From: Aedes albopictus
Lineage: Eukaryota; Arthropoda; Insecta; Diptera; Culicidae
DNA: 64,000 nucleotides
Direction: 5' to 3'
Assembly: GCF_035046485.1 (NCBI RefSeq)
Contig: NC_085138.1
Coordinates: forward strand, 276,501,694-276,565,693
The notes under the pieces are model-generated. The model had not been told where the DNA came from, made no database searches, and worked only from the letters and a program-made list of their open reading frames with translations. This document shows positions 12,928-24,100 of the stretch, piece by piece. The position numbers and the translations under genes are program-made. Position 1 is the stretch's first letter; every line of letters starts with the position of its first letter.

Positions 12928-13293
12928 CAATAGGAAGCAATCAGTGAAGTACTAGATTGAAAGTAGTGAGCTGGATTTTTGTATGGTGAGATGATCAATT
13001 CGCCGTTTCTGCAATGAAATGGTGCAAACAGCTTGGGTTATATGATTTCTTGCCTAGTTTGATGCTGTTTGAGCAAAAGTTTGGGTAACTGTGTTGTTGA
13101 AGTTGCAAGAAATAAATAATACAACAACACAGTTACCCAAACTTTTGCTCAAACAGCATCAAATTAGACAAGAAATCATATAACCCAAGCTGTTTGCACC
13201 ATTTCATTGCAGAAACGGCGAATTGATCATCTCACCATACAAAAATCCAGCTCACTACTTTCAATCTAGTACTTCACTGATTGCTTCCTATTG
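12928..13293. repeat. Near-perfect 172 bp inverted repeat (long hairpin)
   Basis: The arms 12928-13099 and 13122-13293 are equal in length and match at 170 of 172 positions by hand comparison; the two differences are single substitutions near the loop. The loop is 22 nt. Only weak inverted similarity continues outside the arms, and no target duplication or conventional TIR boundary was found. A transcript from either strand would fold into a very long stem, as hairpin-RNA (endo-siRNA) loci do. A recent fold-back transposon is the alternative. Confidence 0.85.
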
Positions 13294-13550
13294 AATAAAT
13301 TGTCACTCGAATGAGTAGCTTGACACGAAACACTAAAAACCCCGTAAAATTCCGCCATACTGAAAAATGTCGAATGTCGGGTCAAAGTCGGGCCAATTTT
13401 TATCGAATGTTGGACCACTGTTGGACCACCATCGATTAACTATTGGGTCTAAGTTGGGTTTGGTGGCCAAAATAAAAATAGGTGAATGATAGGTTGATGT
13501 CGGGTTTGACGTTATCAACGATGGTAAAAGCTTTGAACCTACAACACCAC

Positions 13551-13790
13551 ACATTTCTGGAGCAACATTTGAAAAAGGCATACAAGCATTGGTAAACAAT
13601 GACTTCACACGTCGCTCCCAAGCCCCCAACAGCTTATTCACAAAAACTAAGACCGTTATCAGATAGAGCAAACGTCGATCTTTCGGATAACGCTGTTCAT
13701 TTGCGTGGGCGGGCTGCTGTTATGCCCTACAGAGCGTTTTCGAAAAAAGACACAAGACCTCTTGGGCCCTTTTCAAATGTTGCTGCAATT
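13551..13790. repeat. Diverged relative of the 57.6 kb hairpin element
   Basis: The left edge CATTTCTGGAGCAACATTTG and the right edge CCCTTTTCAAATGTTGCTG resemble the edges of the perfect inverted repeat at 57556-57788 (CATTTCTGGACGAACATTTG and CCCTTTTCAAATGTTCG). The internal word CCCTACAGAG is shared too. The ORFs on both strands here (13333-13829) are by-products. Confidence 0.5.
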
Positions 13791-13829
13791 GTAGCTGGGG
13801 TTCAATTGAATGATATGTGCCTTGACTGA

Positions 13830-15778
13830 GGCTGGAGCTGATGTCAATTGAATGATCAAAGGCTAGTCATTGATATTCCGATGGTAAATGGAAAAATGAG
13901 TGGTTACCTATCTCAATTTCAGCTTTAAATATCGGTTGATACTGATTTTAACCCGGAACGTGGGTAGATCACCTTCTAATGGTGCGTTACGGCGTTAGAT
14001 CTACCATAACAATTTTTGATTTCGTAATTCTCCAGCTCGGCTAATTTAAATGCAAGAAAATTACAACATCAAAATTTTGTTTACTTGTTGTGTTTTGTTT
14101 TATTTTTGTATTTTCACTACTAATACTCCATTTGTTTCAGTGTTATTGCTTGATTTTAACTATAACTTTAATATATTAACTATTTGTTTCAGCGCTGTTC
14201 AGGTAAATAAAGTTGTTATTGTAATGTAATGTAGGTCAATTATATATCATAATATTTATTATTTCAGGTAAAATCAGGTAATTGGTCAACTATATAATTA
14301 ATTATATTTAAATTACATGATATATGGGATTTCGGGAGGGGTAGCCTAAGGAAGCTAAATGAACTGGTTTCTGGGCAAATGTTCGTGATGTGGCCAGACT
14401 TTGTCACGAGATAACAACCATCGTGTTGTCTTCCGAAGGTTTCCAGTGAATTTAGCTTACTCTGCTACAACAAGCCATCAGGTAGATCATTCCCTTCCGG
14501 TATGACTGCAGCCATAGGTAATCCTTGCACTGATGGTGGGTACTCAATCATCATCATTATTAAAAAATATCTCGATTTTTACCGATTTACCTGCAGTTTA
14601 TCATCGATAATCATCTATTGTAGAACTAAGAGGGGAAACGTTTGTTAGGGACTGAATCTTACCGGGCGATGAAATTCCACCCAACATAGCATAAAAATGC
14701 GTGGATTTATAATATATCAACGACGAAAGACGCTTCAGTTCGTAGATAATAAACCCAACCATTAGAGACAGCTTACACAGCCTCCATGTAATATCCACAA
14801 CACCAGTGAAAGAAGAAGTTTGCATTCATTATCGATCGACCGAGGGCTCCAACAATTCTCCATCCTTCACTTCAGCCTTGCATCCGCGGCAGCTAGCCAT
14901 CGAAAATTCCATTCCACTAGAACAGCTCCGGTGCGGCGCCTTATCCATTATCCTTCAACTGCGGTTAAAGATCCGACATCAAGCATCTTTTGCCACATCC
15001 AAAAATGGAAACTAATTTGAATAATCGTAAAACACCACTGTCGCAATCTACATCCTCGCACAAATGAGTTGGTTCCTCTTATTTTTCCTGCGTCTTTGTC
15101 GCAGCACAACCGAATGTAACACATCATTCTTTATTGGATTGGAGAACCATGTCATCCAAGATTACTCACATCACAACTCGCGAAACGATGGCACTGATCA
15201 TTTTCGTAGACTAAGACCGCTCATGGGACACCTGAATGGCCACAAAACTATAGTATTCAAATAAAACCTAGTTACCACGCCGACCGATTAGCGATATTGA
15301 TATTTTTTGTTCTTCCCAGGAGGATTTCACAAACTGACAGAACACTCGCGTTCGCGTACACAAACGTACCCGACCCAGTCGCGTTTGAAAATCAACTCGA
15401 GTCGGGGCTAGGGTCGAGAGAACCGCCAGGCCAAACAGGCTGCTTTGTTGCTTGTTTTGCCGTCTCCTCGCGGTGGTCAACCGTCAGCTGCTCTCTCGAT
15501 CAGCAGTCTTGCTCACGAAACACGAGATGCCAGAGCAGCTGTTCTGAGAGAGAAACAAGTGTTGCCAATCAGTAAGGATTGTGCTTTTACAATGAAGTGA
15601 ATATTTTTCATATTTTTGATAATAATACAGTGTCGGACAAAACAATACGACAATCAGCCGTTTTTCATACAAAATGGCCAACTATGAGGATATGGTCATA
15701 TGGTGCTTGGTATCTAGCTTGTATTCCTCCCCTGTTGGGGAAATTAAGCCACTGCGTCCAATTAAGCTGAACTTTTGT
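13830..15778. other. Unassigned; part GC-richer
   Basis: No confident gene. Positions 14600-15580 contain many overlapping 60-90 codon frames on both strands without known domains; a stretch at 15330-15570 is relatively GC-rich and could be a first or untranslated exon. Near 15628 the word CAGTGTCGGACAAAACAATA resembles a Tc1/mariner-type end, but no partner was found. Confidence 0.3.
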
Positions 15779-15786
15779 GGCATAAT

Positions 15787-17164
15787 CAGTGCCAAATTTA
15801 GGGGGGGGGGGTCAGGCCCCCGGGCTCCCACATTTCAGGGGCCCCCACAAAATTTCAGCGAGAAACAAAAGTAGTGCAAGAAACTCCTCTTGCTTTGATT
15901 TTGGTCATAAGAGTTTCAAATTACTGTCTTGGCAAGATGTATGTGATGTCGTGATTTCTTTGAGAAAAAAAAATGTGTCCCCAAATTATATTACAATTAT
16001 GTTTTTTGTGCAATTGCTTAAGAAAAAATACCGGAAATCCCGCAGAAGATCTTCGACTGAATTCTAGTTCTGAACTTCAAAACTATAAATCACAGAGTCA
16101 AAAAGTTCCTGCTAGGTTTTTTTTTTCTGTTCAAAGCTTTTGAAAACATTTTGAAGAATTTTAATGTAGTTCTTGGAAGAAGTTAAGCGTTTTTTTTCGC
16201 AATGGATCATTAAAATAACTAAAACCGCCGCTATGAAAAGAGCAGTGGAACTCATTAGTTTGATTTGAAATGAACACCAAAACCGTTAAAACTTTTTTTT
16301 AGAAGAAATGTAGCAGCTGAGTGTATAAAAAACATAAATAAAAAAGGTAGCATGAATTTAAAGCAGGTTATTTTGAAAAGTTTCAGTCCGTTTTTTTTTT
16401 CTTGAGTTGAGAGATTTGCTTAATGAATCCATGGTGAATTCTTGATAAAAAAAAACCATAGATTACTTAAGAAAATATTAGAAGAAGTTTGTGGGAGATA
16501 TTAGCTAAAAATTTGTCCGGGTTTCCCGCTAAAGAAGTTTACGAAGGAAATTAAGTCAGAAATTCCATCATGGACTTGAAATGGGATCTCTCTACAATTG
16601 CTTCAACATTTTGCAGATTTCTCTTTGATTTCAGAGTTTTGTGGAAAATTCTTTTGGAAGATCGCCAGTCACCCATGGCAGTCACATTAGAACAAGTTTT
16701 TGTTCAGTGTTCATTTTTCATGGCGATCGACCATCCATTTTTCCAGAGACTGTAGCAGGAATGCACCGATTGCGCTACATTTTTTTTTTTTTTCTAGAAA
16801 TTTGTTGAAATTTTTTGCTGTAAATTCTTCTTGCAGGTTCTCTATGAACTCTGGCATGAATTTCTACTATGTCTGGGATCTAATGCTGCGATTACACTCT
16901 TGAAAAGCATTTTTTACTTTACATAAATTTATCATTGTTTTAACGCTACAATTTCAACCCTGTTATGCAAAAATTTAGTAGATATAAACTTTTTTTCTAG
17001 TTCTGCTTATTGTTCTACATTCAAATTCTTCTATAACGACCTTAACATATTTGTAAGAATGGTTCATATTTTTTTTCACGTTACATGGGGAAAAATGTGT
17101 CCTCTTTATAAAGGGCTCCCGAAACTCTGTGGCCCGGGCCCCCACATTTGTAAATCCGGCCCTG
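15787..17164. mobile_element. Non-autonomous hAT element, 1.38 kb
   Basis: The left end is CAGTGCCAAATTTA; the right end, read inward on the minus strand, is CAGGGCCGGATTTA, both hAT-like. The 8 bp GGCATAAT flanks both sides (15779-15786 and 17165-17172), the target duplication length of hAT. GC-rich subterminal blocks with GGCCCCCGGGC-type words flank an AT-rich core. No transposase frame longer than about 90 codons survives. Confidence 0.9.
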
Positions 17165-17512
17165 GGCATAATATAATACAACAGTGACATGGGAAGATTT
17201 GATCCTTAAAGATTACGCATTATATGTACGAAAAAATAAAATTATATTCGGAAGCCTCCATTTACGTTGAATTCTAGTATATTGAATGATAAAATGTGTC
17301 AGATAATTATTATTTTTGTACCATGATCCCCCTCAAGGCTCCACATTTTCAAAGTACGCCATATTCTTAAAAATTTAAGGAAATCTTACAATTTGAAATA
17401 CCGTGAGGTCGCCATTCACCGCTCATTTTGGGTCAATTTTACAAAAAAATATCAAATGTTAGTAAAGTATCGTAACAAAAGTGAATGTAATATGCTGCCA
17501 CAAAATAGTAGT

Positions 17513-17646
17513 TTACGCAACAAGGTGCAGAATGAAGATTTTTACAGCACAAGTCGTACATTTATCCAACGAGGCTTGCCGAGTTGGATAACTACGACGG
17601 GTGCTGTAAAAATCGAGTTCTGCACCGAGTTGCGTACAACGTTTTT
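17513..17646. repeat. Fold-back hairpin
   Basis: Imperfect inverted arms of about 60 bp run from TACGCAACAAGGTGCAGAA to TTCTGCACCGAGTTGCGTA, pairing through GATTTTTACAGCAC and GTGCTGTAAAAATC. It lies in the outer 17399-19418 element. The overlapping plus-strand ORFs are not genes. Confidence 0.75.
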
Positions 17647-17823
17647 TGCAATTTCATAAATTACCGTTTGAGGATAGTTTTTAACAAAACTTTTCCATCA
17701 AACTGCGCACTGATGTTCATTGCTGTGTTTAAAGAAAATCTGATCATAGCATGTTATACTGTGCAGTTGTCACAATTTTTTAAAACTGCATCCAGAAAGC
17801 ATCAAGAAGTTGATCAAAATTGA

Positions 17824-17890
17824 AAACAGTGCTGTAATGGTTCATTACGCAACGCAAATCAGTGTTGTAACGAACCATTACAGCATTGTT
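17824..17890. repeat. Short inverted repeat
   Basis: AACAGTGCTGTAATGGTTCA pairs with TGAACCATTACAGCATTGTT-type sequence (one arm reads GAACCATTACAGCATTGTT) around a loop of roughly 20 nt. Non-coding, inside the 17399-19418 element. Confidence 0.65.
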
Positions 17891-18194
17891 TATTTGGTGT
17901 GGGAAAGTAGGCCTTTTCCTGACAGATTTGCGTAAGGTAAAACAGCCTATTACGATGAGAAAACTTTCATTTCATTAAGTTTTTATATGAGTGTACCTGA
18001 AATCACATTTTTGAAAAATATTTCCCTCAATGCGCTGCAGGGCAGCATGGGAACTGTTTAGGGCAAACAGCGGGAGAAATATCCAACAGTATAAACCGTA
18101 AAAAAATCCATTTTGATAAAATAGGATGAACTGAACATCTTGAATCATCAATATTATGGTAAATAAAAGATATTATTTTGAAGAATTAATAATT

Positions 18195-19135
18195 TAGGGT
18201 AGGGCGGGGCAAGATGAGCACCCTAAGGATCACTTTGAGTTTATTGAAAGTGAACACAATTTTTCAAGGTACCTCTCAGTAATTCTTTTCTATATCATGT
18301 TTTCTACCACCCATAAACATGGCAGGGTTCAAAATTCACAATAAGGATGATTTATTTGACTAAACAAAAAAGATGTTTTATGGTCAGTTCGAACATGCTG
18401 CGGGGCAAGACGAGCACCCCTACGGGGTAAGAAGAGCACTTCATTAAAAACCTAATATTTTAACTATAAATTGGCCATACTGTTATTGATGTAGCAAATC
18501 TTGTTTATAGCTATGGTATCACGTTCCAAAATTATCAGTTTCTTTTAAGATTTTTTAAAAAAATGCGGTTTTATGATACTTTATACGAAATGACCCGAAA
18601 AACAATTAACGATTATTAAGTGACTTATTTTTAGAAATTTGCGCAACCCAATAGTTACAGAGGATACGGAAACCTATGTTTGGCACTATTGAGTGGATTA
18701 CAATAATTTCAAAGTATTTTCTATACTCCCATCAGGGGTGCTCATCTTGCCCCAATATAGAGAAATAACTAAAATTGAATAAATTTAAATGTTTGTTGTT
18801 AGAAAATATTTTCTAATATAACTTAAAATGTTTTGTAGTATGCTAGTAATGTTGGCTGATAACCAGAATTATGGTAAAAAATTGATTCTGACGTAAAAAC
18901 CTTATTTTATTTTGATGATTTCTTATAAGAAAATGCAAAAAATCCATGCTATTCACTAATTTGACGATATTTTTCAATTCGTTCATTATGAAGCACCTTT
19001 TTTTCAGGTTTACAAGCAGGATGAACTTTATTCTAACGGATTATGATGTTGTTTGGACAAAATTCATCATAAAAGTAGTGAAACGGAGAGGTGCTCATCT
19101 TGCCCCGGGTGGCCATCTTGCCCCGTCCTACCCTA
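18195..19135. mobile_element. TIR element, TAGGGTAGGGCGGGGCAAGA ends
   Basis: The left end is TAGGGTAGGGCGGGGCAAGA followed by TGAGCACC; the right end is GGCCATCTTGCCCCGTCCTA followed by CCCTA. The word GGGGCAAGATGAGCA or its inverse recurs inside at about 18402, 18728 and 19092. Nested in the 17399-19418 element. Related in terminal style to 20013-20799 and 57070-57290. Confidence 0.85.
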
Positions 19136-19418
19136 TGTGGCTTCATGAAAAAATAATCCAGTGAGCGGTGAATGGATCCATTATGAGCGGTGAATGGGAG
19201 CATGAGCGGTAATAGGAGCCAAGAGATAACACATTTTAGTTTTCATTTTTTCGGTGCTAAACATATTTTACGATCGTTTTATATTTTTTCTATAATAACA
19301 ACATAATTATTGAGTTGTTAACGAGAATTAATGTGAAATTTTCGCCAACGTTGATTTTTGATGTCCTAAACTTTACGAAAATGCCGTTAAATGAGCGGTA
19401 AATGGCGACCTCACGGTA

Positions 19419-20012
19419 CACTATATTTATCAAAAATACAAGAAAACTTAAAGAGAAAACGAATAGTAAGCCTCTGAAGTTATTTTCGCTTTAAATGAAC
19501 CATGTGCTCAAAAGGGGATCAAGTGTCACCCATTTTTGTAAAAACTTGATAAAACATGCCTCTATAAAAACGCAGTTTTGAAGACTTGAACAATAATTCA
19601 ATGCCTTTCTGTTGTGATTAACTTGCCATTCTTTCTGTGCGAAAATCGGATCTAGTTTTGTGTTTTCCTTAAAGTTACTTTGTTAAATTAGGAAAAAGGC
19701 AGCAAGTCTACCTAGTCTCCCCTAGACTAGGAACCAATGAATTGTTACGAACGTGAATATTCTTCAGCCCCTCCGATTATTAAGTAGCGTGCCGGCCCTG
19801 AGACCCAGCTAGAGGGGTTTCATGCTGCTGAGCTTGTCCGGGAGTAATTTAGGGACCACTGTGGCTAAGGAGTAGCCCTGCAAGTCTCTGTAGTTACAAT
19901 ATAAAAGACTTTAATATGAATCGATTGAAAATTATGTCACATTTGTTGTGCAAGCACATGGTTAAGAATTGATTGATAATTACGATCACTGTATAGTGTT
20001 TTGGCCGACTTA
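19419..20012. other. Non-coding interval
   Basis: No gene, RNA or repeat boundary recognised. A segment at about 19680-19900 (TAGTCTCCCCTAGACTAGG and CTGAGACCCAGCTAG) is GC-richer and may be a repeat remnant. Confidence 0.3.
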
Positions 20013-20799
20013 TATATAGGGTGGGGCGGGGCAAGATGGGTCAGTGCCATTTTTGGGCGCATTACTCATGTTTTGTTTATGTTAATAATTTTGTTAGATG
20101 ACCAGCATGAATATACAAAAGTTTGAAGCATTGATTGAAAAATTATTCACTCTCATTTGGAAATAAAAAATAAAATGGTTTTTAGTCATTTTTCCTATGC
20201 GATACATTTCATATAATCTCCATATAAACGGCCGCGGGGCAAGATGGGTCACCTTCAATTTTGAAGGTAATTTTGGAGCATTCAAAAGTTATTTATTTTT
20301 TATTACAAGACTATCTCATAAATGACTTAAATCAAGCAGAATGAACGCTCAAAATTAAAACATAAAATTATGATAATTTTTTAGTGAAAACATCGATTTT
20401 CAAGTCGCCTTAGGACCACTCAAATCGTAAAGTTTTTTTATATTCCAAATAAATTTATAAAATGTTTTCTAGTAGCTTTTGTTTACTCAGTATGGATATG
20501 GAGCATACATGAATGCGGAACAAATCTTATATGTTGACGTTTTTCGTTGAGAAAATGTGAATTACTTAAAAGGTGACCCATCTTGCCCCGCACTTTTTTC
20601 ACGGCGCCAAATCGATCACTTTTTAAAACTGCTCGTTTAACATCATATTTTGTATTTAATGATCTTTTTATCGACTTTTAGCATAGCTAACTAGTGTATT
20701 AAAGAGTAGCGGACGAATACAAACCGATACGATTTGTATTTACAAAGTTATGGTGATCCATCCTTAGGTGACCCATCTTGCCCCGCTCCACCCTATATA
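20013..20799. mobile_element. TIR element, TATATAGGGTGGGGCGGGGC ends
   Basis: About 31 bp at each end are inverted with one mismatch: left TATATAGGGTGGGGCGGGGC then AAGATGGGTCA, right TGACCCATCTTGCCCCGCTC then CACCCTATATA. The motif GGGGCAAGATGGGTCA recurs at about 20236 and its inverse at 20574. Non-autonomous; a sister family of 18195-19135. Confidence 0.88.
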
Positions 20800-20939
20800 T
20801 TTGTTCATTTATAAGGTATATTAGGTTTAGGTATGTGGTTTAAGCTTTTGAAATTTGAACAACCACATCGTGGATGCAATTCAAGGAGTGTGATATTATT
20901 ATTTTAATAATATAAGCAAAATGTCAAGTTATACAATTA

Positions 20940-20945
20940 TTTATT
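20940..20945 (-). terminator. Poly(A) signal for IAP2
   Basis: AATAAA on the minus strand, about 255 bp downstream of the IAP2 stop at 21198. The likely 3' UTR lies between. Confidence 0.55.
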
Positions 20946-21197
20946 GTATCTTATCTGCGAATTTCGCGCAACGTTAATACTAGACGCGCAAGACAACTCG
21001 ATAAACCACTTGATATCAAGCGCATTAGTACTTATGCCTACCTCATTCATGTAAAGAATCGTCATGAATTCTTCCGCTCAAGCAATGTATCCAGAAGGAT
21101 CACGGAGGAATTGATCTTTCCATTGTCGATCTTGAACACACAAGACAATTGTAATTCTTCCACCATAGGCAAACTATAAACTAGGGTGCAAACGAGA

Positions 21198-24100
21198 TTA
21201 CGATAAGAACGTACGAACTCGTCCTTTGATCACAGCACGGCATACCGGACAATTCGTTACTGCTGGAGCACACTGCACGCAAGAAACTGCAAGTAGAGGA
21301 TAAGGAGAGGCATATGAAATATTATAGTGTTAAACGAAAAAAAAACTTAGGTGTAGCAAAATAGGCTTAAATAAGTTCTATGATTGAGTAGGATGTCAGA
21401 CCGTTTGAGTACTATTTTAGGCATTAACCAAATTTAATAGATATTAAATTAACTTTGTCATAGCAAAAAAAAATCCTAAAATAGGACCCTTGCCCAAATG
21501 GTCCAACACACCGTAATACATATGACATGATCATGTTTCAACTTACCCAAATGACCACAGGGACAGAACACCACACCGACCTCATCCGCCATACATATCT
21601 TGCACTCGCGAGCATCTTTCAGTCGTTTGTTTTCCTCTTCCAGTCGTAGAGTTTTATCAATCTCCGTAGCTTCGGTGGGCCTTGCTGCAGCAGCCATCTG
21701 GGCTAGAGATTCAGGTACGTTGTTGCATTTCACAGCTGTGGATGTAGTGTCATTATGGTTCGCGATGCTGGAGGTAGACGGCGGTGATAATGCATCAGCG
21801 CCAACGACTACTTCTCCATCAGATGCTGGCGCAGAATCGAAGGAGGGCGAGGGAGTGGAAAAAGTTGAGCTAAATGATGAGAGGTTGGGTCCTGCAGTTG
21901 AAGAAATTGCTGTCCACAGAAGACGAGACACCTCGTTCTCTATGCGACGATCCATACGCGATGACGTGCTGGGCTCGAGTTCTTCATCTTGAATTTGACC
22001 GTCAAGAACTGCTTCTATTAGTGCTTGTGTATCAGCGTATGGTTGACCACTGCTTTCCAACTGCCGTTTGGTGACAGCCCGTATACGACCTGCATTCAGT
22101 CCCATAGATAACGCTAGTTGAACTGGTTCTGTAGCAAGTGCCTCGTCAAGACTCATGGTCACCACAGCTTGGCCACTGGCCTGCATTTGTTGCTGCTGGT
22201 TTGTGCTTGTGTTCTTTATCTGGCTTTGAACATTTTCAATGAATAGTTGCCCTTTAACCAATTGTACGAACTGACATTTGGGGAAGCACCTAGCATGCTC
22301 AAACCACGGATCATCATCAGCCAGCCAGAAGCGTAAACCGCCATCACAGTAAAAGCAGTGGACTTCATCTGCTCTGCCTAAATAATAGAAGCCAGCTTGA
22401 GCCAATCGTTCCGGATCTTGGATATGTCCTGTGGTCCAATTTTCAAACGATCTGATTCGCGAGTCCAAGGAACTAAACTGCGGTGCATAAGGAGATTTTA
22501 CTGGCTGTATTCCAATGCTAGAGTCTAGAACGGGATTAGAACTGATGCTACTCGAGATAACTTTTACGCAATTGGGAAAGAATTTTTGATGCTCGACGAA
22601 CGGATCATCGCCAATTTCCCATTGACCAATGACACCTTCGCACCAGGCACATTTGACCTGATCCGCGTTGTACGTATAGTAGAAACCGGCTTTGGCCAGC
22701 GAGCTAGGGCTGATGTGCGATACAGGCCAGTTTACGTACGTTGCCAGACGATGTTCTTCACGCTTCAGTTCATCGGCATCAAAAGAACGTACGTTGTCGG
22801 TCCGATCGGGGTGCAATAGGAATGCACAATTTGGGCTTAGCTCTCGATGTTTGGATTCAATCTGAAAATATAATGATTAATTGATTGTTAGACATCGGCA
22901 TCTAGAACTATAGGGGGTTGTAGGGCAAGATGGTAACCCTAAGCATAGGACTCAAATGAATAGTAACTTTTATAAGAGTAAGACTAATTAACATTCTTTT
23001 CATTCATGTGACAATCACACATTTTGGTTGATAATTTACCACCACCCATGGCGAAGATGTAATTTCTGTTCTTCACTGGAATTGTCGTGGTATTGTACCG
23101 ACATTAGTTAACAATTTACTATGCGATGATACTGCTTTATCCCAAAACATGGCTGACACGCGATGTAATACATTTTTTTCTAATTCTTATATCATCCAAC
23201 TCTTATGGAAGGATCAAAACGCAGCACTCATTTATAGAGTCACTTTGCTTCCGATAACATGTATTGAAGCCGTCACATATCAGGTGACTATCCGAGGTGA
23301 AAGCCTCAGAGTCGCCTCCATATATCTTCCTCTGAGAACTGCAATAGCCCACGGGAATCTCATCCACATCTGCTCGGTTATGTTGGAGCCACGGTACCAT
23401 AGCTTTCAAATCCTATGGTACAGATTAGATGGAACTGGTACGATAATAGCCGTTCAACCTTGATATATGACCTCTGCGACGACTTAGGGGCAAGACACTG
23501 TGCAATCGAGACCAACTCTGAGAGATTCTGGGTTACTCTTTTTATCGATAATCGACGAAATTTGTTGAAAGACTTCCCTAAAACTGCAATTTTCATTCAG
23601 GACACGCAACACTTTGCAGTTTGACATTGGTACCAGATCACACTTTGGCATAAATGGGAAAAGTTCTGAGGAACTGTGAGGAATTCTGAAGTACGCCTCG
23701 AACACAGATTTCCTCTCGTTAGATCTGTCTTGCCCCTAGGCGACGACTTCAACATAAACATGTTCAACACTGGAGCCACAACTAGGTAACTGGTTTTGCG
23801 AAATTTCAAGAGTTTTGTGAATATCTGAACATACACCACAATAAACAAAAGTTTATCCTTTGGAACTACGAAAACACATAATGATTCAGCTTTTAAGACC
23901 AACAAAGTGATTATTTTATACCAGGATTAGTTTTACCAGCAATTTTTATCCGCATTTCCAAAAACGAGTTACCTAGTTCTAGCATTAAGGGGACGAATTA
24001 GTTTTTAAGATATCGTGATCACCGTAACGGCACTTTTGAAAAACATCATTTCGAGATAATTGAGTTTTGGGTTTTGTGCTTTGCCTTATCTTTATGGAAG

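Larger units (their letters stand above)
17399..19418. mobile_element. 2.0 kb TA-flanked TIR element, GAGCGGTGAATGG motif
   Basis: The left end is TACCGTGAGGTCGCCATTCA and the right end ATGGCGACCTCACGGTA; TA sits at both edges. The motif GAGCGGT(G/A)AATGG occurs at both ends and several more times at 19163-19220, as subterminal transposase-binding repeats would. It carries two palindromes (17513-17646, 17824-17890) and a complete second element at 18195-19135, inserted later. No transposase. Confidence 0.85.

Noticed and set aside
15628..15700. Tc1/mariner element from the word CAGTGTCGGACAAAA
   Set aside because: No inverted partner end or transposase was found; a single end-like word is not enough.
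21600..22819. ORFs on the plus strand opposite IAP2
   Set aside because: Antisense shadows of the IAP2 exon, without domains.
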